Positions 1 through 6,149 of a stretch of 63,096 bases of DNA are shown here, piece after piece (the stretch's first letter is position 1; every line of letters starts with the position of its first letter). The stretch lies in IMG/VR virus record IMGVR_UViG_3300008267_000043, positions 1 to 63,096 of that record. The stretch is one strand, 5' to 3'. The notes under the pieces are model-generated. The model did not search any database, was not told where the DNA came from, and worked only from the letters and a program-made list of their open reading frames with translations. This DNA comes from a virus. The position numbers and the translations under genes were made by a program.

Positions 1-61
1 TTGACCCGGATCAGCTTTCTAAACATCTTGTGGAAGTACGTGATAGCAAGGCAAAACTTCT
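1..61. repeat. 61-bp terminal redundancy, left copy
   Basis: Bases 1-61 are identical to 63036-63096. The DNA polymerase reading frame passes through the joined ends without interruption. A short overlap inside a gene is what an assembler leaves on a circular contig, so this is more likely an assembly overlap than a physical terminal repeat. Confidence 0.9.
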
Positions 62-1301
62 TGAGGCCGCCGGGGCCAACCTTGAGAATCTCATGTCCAA
101 CAACAAGTTTGCAGAACTGCTCAAGGGCTTGGGGGTTGAGCCGCCAACCAAGATCAGCCCCACAACGGGTAAAGAGACGCTTGCACTGGCTAAGAGCGAC
201 GAGGGATTCAAGGCTTTGGCTGAACATCCTGACGTGCGTGTACAAACGCTGGTAGCCGCACGGCTTGGCAACAAGACCACGCTGGAGGAAACGCGAACCG
301 AACGGTTGATTGGGATTGCGGGGCGAGGACTGATACCTGTTCCCCTCTCTTACTACGCCGCCCACACAGGACGGTGGGGTGGTGCAGACAAACTGAACTT
401 CCAAAACTTCCCGTCACGTGGTGAGAACGCAGGCAAGCTCAAGAGCGCCATCCTTGCACCCGAGGGGCACGTCATCATTGACTGTGACTCATCCCAAATT
501 GAAGCGCGGGTGCTGGCATGGTTTGCAGGTCAGGAAGACTTGATTGAAGTCTTTGAAAAGAACAACGCTGAGATTGCGGCAGGGGTGAAGAAGAAAGACA
601 TGAAGTTTGACCCCTACAAACTTATGGCGGCACAAATCTACAACAAGTCGGTTGAAGAAGTTTTAGACACCAAGGAAAATCCTGAACGGTTTGTGGGCAA
701 GACCACGATTCTTGGGGCAGGGTACGGCATGGGTGCGGCAAAGTTTCAAGCTCAACTCAAGGCTTTTAACACAACTATTTCCCTTGAGGAAGCCGCCCAC
801 ATCATAAAGGTGTACCGTGATACATACCCGTGGATACCCGCAGTTTGGAAGTCAGGTGGGCTGGCCATCGAAGCCATGTCCAAGGGACGTACTGCCACGT
901 GGGGCAACGGTGTGGTGCAGATTGGTGCAGATGGCATCCTCATGCCCAACGGCATGTACCAACGGTACCCAAACCTCAAAAAAGTTTTAGACAAAGACGG
1001 CAAACAGCAGTATATTTACGACTCCCGCAAGGGAGCCGTGAAGTTGTACGGAGGCAAGTTGACAGAGAACATTTGTCAGGGCTTGGCACGTATCATCATT
1101 GGCGAACAGATGTTGAAGATTGCCAAGAGATACCGTGTCGTGCTTACTGTTCACGATGCTGTGGCATGTGTTGCGCCAAAAGAAGAAGCCGAAGAAGCAA
1201 TGGCGTTCGTGATGGACTGTATGCGACAAGTGCCTGAGTGGGCAAAGGGTATTCCGCTGAACTGTGAGGCGGGGTATGGAGAGAACTACGGAGACTGTTG
1301 A
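1..1301 (+). CDS. DNA polymerase family A, C-terminal part (joins 62462-63096)
   Basis: This is the polymerase half of a PolA-like replicative DNA polymerase. Joined to 62462-63096 across the circular junction it gives about 624 residues. Visible landmarks are the TGRW...LNFQNFP block, motif A (DCDSSQIEARVLAW, near residue 351 of the joined protein), motif B-like KTTILGAGYGMG, and motif C (VLTVHDAV, near residue 576). Motif C reads HDA where family A polymerases usually have HDE; the catalytic Asp is kept. The next gene starts 10 bp downstream. The in-frame ATG at 30 is internal, not the start. Confidence 0.95.
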   Translation, partial: DPDQLSKHLVEVRDSKAKLLEAAGANLENLMSNNKFAELLKGLGVEPPTKISPTTGKETLALAKSDEGFKALAEHPDVRVQTLVAARLGNKTTLEETRTERLIGIAGRGLIPVPLSYYAAHTGRWGGADKLNFQNFPSRGENAGKLKSAILAPEGHVIIDCDSSQIEARVLAWFAGQEDLIEVFEKNNAEIAAGVKKKDMKFDPYKLMAAQIYNKSVEEVLDTKENPERFVGKTTILGAGYGMGAAKFQAQLKAFNTTISLEEAAHIIKVYRDTYPWIPAVWKSGGLAIEAMSKGRTATWGNGVVQIGADGILMPNGMYQRYPNLKKVLDKDGKQQYIYDSRKGAVKLYGGKLTENICQGLARIIIGEQMLKIAKRYRVVLTVHDAVACVAPKEEAEEAMAFVMDCMRQVPEWAKGIPLNCEAGYGENYGDC

Positions 1302-1310
1302 AAGCGTTTA

Positions 1311-1997
1311 ATGACAAAAGCACCTGCATGGAGTTACTCCAGCATCACGATGTTTGACCAGTGCCCCAAGAAGTACTACCACCTGCGTGTGGTCAAGGAT
1401 ATCAAGGAGCCTGAAAGCGATGCCATGATGTACGGCAAAGACCTGCACTTGGCGGCTGAGAACTACGTCCATGCGGGTACGCCAATCCCTGAGAAGTATG
1501 CGTACATCATCCCAATGCTGGACAAGCTCAAATCCATATCTGGTGAGAAGTTGGTGGAGCAGAAAATGGGGTTGAAGAAGGTGGACGGGCGGCTTGTACC
1601 CTGCGACTTCTTTGACAAGGAAGTTTGGTATCGGGGCGTGGCTGACTTGCTCATCATTGACCGTGAGAAGGGCGAAGCCCGTGTGGTGGACTACAAGACA
1701 GGCAAGAACGCAAAGTATGCTGATTTGAAACAGCTCGCTCTTATGTCAGCTTGTGTGTTCTTGCACTTCCCTGAAATTACCAAAGTAAAATCTGGACTGC
1801 TTTTTGTGGTGTCCAAAGAATTCATCAAGATGGATTACAAGGCTGAGACTGGCCTCAACATCTTTTCAGAACTTGATGGCACACTGGTGGCTCGTGATAC
1901 AGCGTACAGCACAGGTGTGTTCAACCCCAAGAAGAATTTCTCTTGTAAAGCATGGTGCCCAGTGGTAGATTGTCATCACAATGGAAGGAACGTGTAA
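1311..1997 (+). CDS. PD-(D/E)XK nuclease, RecB/Cas4-like
   Basis: A 228-residue single-domain nuclease of the PD-(D/E)XK superfamily. It has YGKDLH (His46), GVADLLI (Asp112), VVDYKTGK (Asp127-x-Lys129) and a following Gln141 in the order expected for the RecB/Cas4 branch. One Cys near the N-terminus (Cys18, DQCPKKY) and three at the C-terminus (212, 216, 221) resemble the four-cysteine Fe-S arrangement of Cas4/AddB-type nucleases; the cluster is inferred. It lies directly after the polymerase, so a role in replication, recombination or host DNA breakdown is likely. Confidence 0.85.
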   Translation: MTKAPAWSYSSITMFDQCPKKYYHLRVVKDIKEPESDAMMYGKDLHLAAENYVHAGTPIPEKYAYIIPMLDKLKSISGEKLVEQKMGLKKVDGRLVPCDFFDKEVWYRGVADLLIIDREKGEARVVDYKTGKNAKYADLKQLALMSACVFLHFPEITKVKSGLLFVVSKEFIKMDYKAETGLNIFSELDGTLVARDTAYSTGVFNPKKNFSCKAWCPVVDCHHNGRNV

Positions 1998-2317
1998 TGC
2001 CGTATAAGAACAAAGCAGACCGCAACCCCAAGCGTGAATGGGAAGTAGAAAAGAAACGTGCCGGAGCGCATGAAGCCCGTATGGAGCGTCAACGTGCGCG
2101 TAGAGCCTTGGACAAGAAAATGCCTGACCGCAATGGCAATGGTGAAGCAGACGTACGTGAAGGCAAAGACGTTTCACATCGTGTTGCGTTGAGCAAGGGC
2201 GGCAGTAACAAGCAGGGGGTGACGCTTCAATCACCCTCAGCAAACAGATCATTTAAGCGCGGTGCGAACCACAAGGTGGTGTCAGAAACAAGCACCAAGG
2301 AGCGCAAAAAGAAGTAA
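1997..2317 (+). CDS. Small basic protein with HNH-like core
   Basis: A 106-residue, very basic protein. The start is set at ATG 1997, which overlaps the stop of the nuclease gene by one base. The segment VSHRVALSKGGSNKQG followed by an NRSFKRG turn looks like the His/Gly-Gly/Asn-Arg part of HNH endonucleases (compare D-H-x-x-P-L-S-x-G-G...N-R). The first Cys pair of a classic HNH is absent. It may be a degenerate or minimal HNH protein; catalytic activity is not certain. Confidence 0.6.
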   Translation: MPYKNKADRNPKREWEVEKKRAGAHEARMERQRARRALDKKMPDRNGNGEADVREGKDVSHRVALSKGGSNKQGVTLQSPSANRSFKRGANHKVVSETSTKERKKK

Positions 2318-2520
2318 TCTTGCATAGTGCCGCAGAAGTAAGGTGTGAGTGATAAGCGGCACGGGTGGAGTTTTTTGATTTTCTCCCCCTCATGAAGAAT
2401 AACCACACCAGTCAGCACGGTGCACCCCCCTTTCACACTGGGAACTGACCGTCCCACCCACGATACGGGTGACCTACCCTCCAGACAGCATGTTTGGAGT
2501 GCAACGATATTGGAGAGTAA
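2318..2520 (+). other. Non-coding leader with inverted repeats upstream of helicase
   Basis: A 203-bp gap without a convincing gene. It holds a perfect 7-bp inverted repeat GTGCCGC (2327-2333) / GCGGCAC (2356-2362), then GGGTGGAG...CTCCCCC around a T-rich loop, and a small CACCC/GGGTG hairpin near 2455-2472. The helicase gene follows with GGAG just before its ATG. It may be a structured 5' leader or an attenuator; there is no clear run of T after a stem. Confidence 0.4.
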
Positions 2521-4068
2521 ATGGAGATCATCGACAACAGGGCAGTGCTACTCAAGGTACGTGACCCAGACCGTATCACCACAGTGATACCAAAGAGCAA
2601 AGTCATTGAGGACGATGGCACGACAGCGAGTGTGCTTGTCAACTGGGGGCTGGAAGAAACGATTGTCTTGAAGAACCTCAAGATCACAGTGCCGTCACCC
2701 ATCAACGGCGCATACAAATGGCCGGGTTTATTCAAGCCGTTTGACCACCAGAAAACAACTTCCTCGTTCCTCACCCTACACCGCAGGGCGTTTTGCTTCA
2801 ACGAACAGGGCACAGGAAAAACTGCCAGTGTGATTTGGGCGGCTGACTACCTGATTACTCACGGCTTCGTCAAACGTGTGCTGGTCATCTGCCCACTGTC
2901 CATCATGGATTCAGCATGGCGTAATGACTTGTTCAAATTTGCTATGCACCGCAGGGTGGATGTGGCGTACGGCAAGCCAGAGAAACGCAGGGAGATCATT
3001 GGGGGTGACGCTGAGTTTGTGGTCATCAACTATGACGGTGTGGAGATCGTGTCGGAGGCCGTTGCCAACGGTGGCTTTGATTTGATTGTGATTGACGAGG
3101 CCAACGCATACAAGAACCCACAGACCAAACGCTGGAAAGTTTTGAACAAGCTCGTCACACCAAGCACGTGGTTGTGGATGCTCACGGGCACACCTGCCTC
3201 ACAGTCCCCCGTAGATGCGTATGGCATCGCCAAGCTGGTGAACCCTGATGGCGTACCAAGATTCTTTGGTGGCTTTCGAGATCAGGTCATGAACAAGGTC
3301 ACGCAGTTCAAGTGGGTGCCCAAACCAGACGCGAACAGTACAGTGTTCCGTGCCCTCCAACCTGCAATACGTTACACGAAGGAACAGTGTCTCGACCTAC
3401 CGGAGATGACGTATGTTGTGCGAGATGTGCCCTTGAGCCCACAGCAGGAGAAATACTATGAGTTGCTACGTAGGCAACTGATTGTCCAAGCGGCAGGAGA
3501 GGAGATCACCACAGTCAATGCGGCGGCAAACCTGAACAAGCTCTTGCAGTTATCAGGCGGCGCAGTGTATTCAGACACAGGTGAAGTAGTTCAGTTTGAC
3601 GCAAGCAACCGATTGGCGGTGTTGCGTGAGGTAGTGGAGGAGTCAAGCCACAAGGTCTTGGTGTTTGTTCCGTACAGACATGCCATTGAAGTTGTGGCTG
3701 AGGATTTGAAGAAGCATGGCTACGCAACGGCAACCATCCACGGGGGTGTGCCAGCGGGTAAACGCTCGGAAATTTTTGAGAGGTTCCAAACGACCAACAG
3801 CCCACAAGTGCTGGTCATTCAGCCGCAAGCGGCGTCACATGGGGTCACGCTCCATGCCGCCAACACGATTGTTTATTGGAGCCCAGTAATGTCCGTAGAG
3901 ACATATTTGCAATGCAATGCACGGGTGCACAGGGCAGGACAAAAGAACCCAACCACCGTTGTGCACTTACAAGGAAGTGGTGTCGAGAAACGAATGTATT
4001 CCATGCTTAACAACAAGGTTGACATTCACCACAAGATCATCGACCTATACGGGGAAATACTGAGATGA
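2521..4068 (+). CDS. SNF2-family DEAD/DEAH-type helicase
   Basis: A 515-residue superfamily 2 ATPase. Motif I is EQGTGKT (about residues 95-101), motif II is VIDEAN (about 190), motif III is LTGTPAS, and motif VI is ARVHRAGQ (about 470). The last is typical of the SNF2/RapA branch. Motif II reads DEAN where DEAH or DEGH is usual. It acts on DNA by ATP-driven translocation or remodelling and sits between the nuclease and the other replication genes. Length fits compact phage SNF2 proteins lacking extra domains. Confidence 0.92.
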   Translation: MEIIDNRAVLLKVRDPDRITTVIPKSKVIEDDGTTASVLVNWGLEETIVLKNLKITVPSPINGAYKWPGLFKPFDHQKTTSSFLTLHRRAFCFNEQGTGKTASVIWAADYLITHGFVKRVLVICPLSIMDSAWRNDLFKFAMHRRVDVAYGKPEKRREIIGGDAEFVVINYDGVEIVSEAVANGGFDLIVIDEANAYKNPQTKRWKVLNKLVTPSTWLWMLTGTPASQSPVDAYGIAKLVNPDGVPRFFGGFRDQVMNKVTQFKWVPKPDANSTVFRALQPAIRYTKEQCLDLPEMTYVVRDVPLSPQQEKYYELLRRQLIVQAAGEEITTVNAAANLNKLLQLSGGAVYSDTGEVVQFDASNRLAVLREVVEESSHKVLVFVPYRHAIEVVAEDLKKHGYATATIHGGVPAGKRSEIFERFQTTNSPQVLVIQPQAASHGVTLHAANTIVYWSPVMSVETYLQCNARVHRAGQKNPTTVVHLQGSGVEKRMYSMLNNKVDIHHKIIDLYGEILR

Positions 4069-4074
4069 CAACTC

Positions 4075-4102
4075 TTGACATTGTAAAATTTAGCTGTATC
4101 AT
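4075..4102 (+). promoter_or_regulatory. Sigma70-type promoter
   Basis: The -35 hexamer TTGACA (4075-4080) and the -10 hexamer TATCAT (4097-4102) are separated by 16 bp. It stands about 30 bp upstream of the gene at 4131, which has a strong AGGAGAG ribosome binding site. It likely drives the SSB-like and primase cluster. Confidence 0.6.
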
Positions 4103-4130
4103 CACCTCATAAAAGCAAAAGGAGAGAGCA

Positions 4131-4538
4131 ATGACCGAAGAAGTATCGGTAGATAAACTCGTCGCCGTCTACATCAAGATGCGCGACAAAAGGTCTGAAC
4201 TTTTAAAAGAGTATGAGACCGCAGATAGTGGTGTCAAAGAACAGATGGAAGTTGTGGAGGGCAAGTTGCTTGACCTGTGCAAAACCATCGGCGCTGACAA
4301 CATTAAAACCAAGCACGGTACTGTGATTCGTGGTGTCAAAACCCGTTACTGGACAAGTGATTGGGCATCCATGCACAAATTCGTTTTGGAACATCAAATG
4401 CCTGACCTTCTGGAAAAGCGTGTGAGCCAGTCCACCATGAAACAACTGCTGGATGAAAACCCCGACATGATGCCGCCCGGCATGAATGTCGATTCAAAGT
4501 ACTCAGTGACTATAAGGAGAAACGCAAGTGGAAACTGA
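4131..4538 (+). CDS. Conserved phage protein, coiled-coil N-terminus
   Basis: A 135-residue protein with a charged helical N-terminal half (residues 1-55, likely coiled coil) and a C-terminal part rich in Arg/Lys (IKTKHGTVIRGVKTRYW, then DMMPPGMNVDS). The layout is similar to small host-nuclease-inhibitor or Gp157-like proteins next to phage SSB genes, but I cannot assign it with confidence. It is the first gene behind the 4075 promoter and overlaps the next gene by 11 bp. Confidence 0.7.
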   Translation: MTEEVSVDKLVAVYIKMRDKRSELLKEYETADSGVKEQMEVVEGKLLDLCKTIGADNIKTKHGTVIRGVKTRYWTSDWASMHKFVLEHQMPDLLEKRVSQSTMKQLLDENPDMMPPGMNVDSKYSVTIRRNASGN

Positions 4539-4713
4539 AACCCTGACCGTGCAGGAGGTGGCAAATTATTTGCGTGTCTCCCGTCAAACGGTATACGTGA
4601 TGATTCGTGCGGGTCAAATCCCGCATTTCAAAGTGGGCACAAAGGTACGTATCAAACGTGCTGACCTTGAAGCCATGACCAACACCAAACCACAGGAGAA
4701 ACCAAATGAGTGA
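4528..4713 (+). CDS. Excisionase/MerR-like helix-turn-helix protein
   Basis: A 61-residue DNA-binding protein that is essentially one winged HTH of the excisionase family: LTVQEVANYLRVSRQTVYVM followed by the wing IPHFKVGTKVRIKRADL. It starts at GTG 4528 with AAGGAGA about 8 bp upstream and overlaps the previous gene. No integrase is visible in the genome, so a regulatory role is as likely as excision. Confidence 0.85.
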   Translation: METETLTVQEVANYLRVSRQTVYVMIRAGQIPHFKVGTKVRIKRADLEAMTNTKPQEKPNE

Positions 4714-4840
4714 TGAAGAACTGCGGTTAAACGCCATGCAATTAGCTATTAGAGCTTTTCAAGACACCGCTTTTGACGATGGTGACCTTGTGAAACTGGC
4801 AAAACAAATTTACAAATTTATCAAAGGAGAAACCAAATGA
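4706..4840 (+). CDS. Small acidic protein, unknown
   Basis: A 44-residue ORF (MSDEELRLNAMQLAIRAF...) that starts 5 bp behind CAGGAGAA, overlaps the end of the HTH gene, and ends ATGA-overlapped with the next gene. The tight translational coupling on both sides supports it. It is predicted all-helical and has no recognisable family. Confidence 0.6.
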   Translation: MSDEELRLNAMQLAIRAFQDTAFDDGDLVKLAKQIYKFIKGETK

Positions 4841-5715
4841 GTGAAATGACCCTGTTTTCTAAAGGTGGCAATACCCTTCCCGCGCACCTGCGCAACCTTG
4901 AGCTTGATGAAACCACGAAAGCCCTGATGGGTTCTGGCGGCGGTGGCGGCAAGCGTATCTCAATCAAAGGCGGCGTGTTCCGCATGATCGTTGACGGTAA
5001 AGAAATTGCACAGAATGAAGACCGTGCAATGAACATCGTTATCGTTGCGGCCAACGCCCATGTATCCCGTAGCTACTATGCAGAAACTTATGTTGAAGGA
5101 CAAATCCTCGCCCCTACTTGCTGGTCAAACGATGGAGTCTCCCCAGACACCAAAGTCAGCGAACCACAATCAGGTAAATGTGCTTCCTGCCCACAAAACA
5201 TCGCAGGCTCTGCTGAACAGGGCAAAGGTCGTGCTTGCCGTTTCAGCCAACGACTGGCAGTTACCCTTGAGAACGATCTCAAAGGTGACGTGTACCAACT
5301 GACCCTCCCTGCGCAGTCAATTTTTGGCAACGTTGAGAACGGCAAGATGCCCTTGCAGGCTTACGCTAAGTTCTTGGGCAGTCATGGTTTGCCAATCACA
5401 GCCATCGTGACCGAGATGCGTTTCGATACCGCAAGCGCAACACCCAAGCTGACGTTCAAAGCCGTGCGTCCTTTGGAAGCGGATGAGATGGCACTGGCAC
5501 AAGAAAAAGGCCAGTCAGCAGAAGCCAAGACTGCCATCGCCAACAACCCTGCAACCTTGGATGGCGCAAAGCCCAAGGCCGTAGCCCCACCTGCCCCCAA
5601 AGCAGAGGCAGAAGAATCAGAAGCGCCTGAAGCGCCAGCGGCTGAGCCAACCAAACGAGCCAAGAAAGCCGCACCCAAAGATGTGGCCGACATTCTGGAC
5701 GACTGGGCAGAGTAA
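4837..5715 (+). CDS. Probable single-stranded DNA-binding protein
   Basis: A 292-residue protein with the architecture of a phage SSB. It has a Gly-rich N-terminal loop (SGGGGGK), and a central domain with clustered Cys (TCW...SGKCASCPQN...GKGRACRFSQR) that could bind Zn as in T4 gp32. A Pro/Ala/Glu linker leads to a C-terminal acidic tail (VADILDDWAE), the part that in SSBs recruits partner proteins. Its place between DNA-binding genes and the primase-helicase agrees. The assignment rests on architecture and context, not on a certain family match. Confidence 0.65.
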   Translation: MSEMTLFSKGGNTLPAHLRNLELDETTKALMGSGGGGGKRISIKGGVFRMIVDGKEIAQNEDRAMNIVIVAANAHVSRSYYAETYVEGQILAPTCWSNDGVSPDTKVSEPQSGKCASCPQNIAGSAEQGKGRACRFSQRLAVTLENDLKGDVYQLTLPAQSIFGNVENGKMPLQAYAKFLGSHGLPITAIVTEMRFDTASATPKLTFKAVRPLEADEMALAQEKGQSAEAKTAIANNPATLDGAKPKAVAPPAPKAEAEESEAPEAPAAEPTKRAKKAAPKDVADILDDWAE

Positions 5716-5858
5716 GGAGTTCGGGAGGGGTTGTGCGCTCGTTGGGGCAACCCGGGTTTAGCTTGATCGCCAACCTTGCCAGAAGCGGGAAGCCGTGATG
5801 ACCGGAAACTTCACGGTAGCAAGACGGTAGTAAACCACAACTCCTCCCACCTAACACT
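5716..5858 (+). ncRNA. Candidate structured RNA element
   Basis: The 143-bp gap is closed by a 13-bp stem (5723-5735 with 5836-5848, one G-U pair). Inside are a perfect 6-bp hairpin CCGTGA/TCACGG (5793-5798 / 5811-5816), a GGCAA/TTGCC pairing (about 5746-5750 / 5777-5781) and two ACGGTAG repeats. It ends 10 bp before the ATG of the Xre-like gene, and no Shine-Dalgarno sequence lies between. It could be a cis-regulatory leader or a separate ncRNA. Confidence 0.4.
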
Positions 5859-6104
5859 ATGAACAACAGAGGCTATTCAAAGAAATTTGCCACGTCAAAC
5901 AGGCAAGCCGATCAGTCACATGTTGGTGTGCGGTTAGGGCGTGTTTGCATTGACAAGGATATCCCCGTACCGCACGTTGCTGAGTACCTTGGGGTTTCAC
6001 GACAGGCCGTGTATATGTGGTTTTTGGGCAGAGCCACGCCCCACCCAGATATGCGCTTGAAGATCATTGAGATCACCAAAAAACTTAAAGAAACCCAAAC
6101 CTGA
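5859..6104 (+). CDS. Xre/Cro-like helix-turn-helix regulator
   Basis: An 81-residue DNA-binding protein. The HTH is VPHVAEYLGVSRQAVYMWF (about residues 36-54) followed by GRATPHPD, as in Cro/C1-type regulators. No ribosome binding site precedes the ATG; instead the right arm of the structured element (CTCCTCCC) ends just upstream, so translation may be controlled by that element. It could be a repressor of early genes; its operator is unknown. Confidence 0.75.
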   Translation: MNNRGYSKKFATSNRQADQSHVGVRLGRVCIDKDIPVPHVAEYLGVSRQAVYMWFLGRATPHPDMRLKIIEITKKLKETQT

Positions 6105-6149
6105 CCATTGCCTGTCGCCAGCAGGTAATGTTCATCACCAGAGCGAATA

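Noticed and set aside
5790-5820. Hammerhead ribozyme-like string GTGATGACCGGAAAC
   Set aside because: The core CUGAUGA is not exact, stem II would have no loop and the cleavage-site helix is missing.
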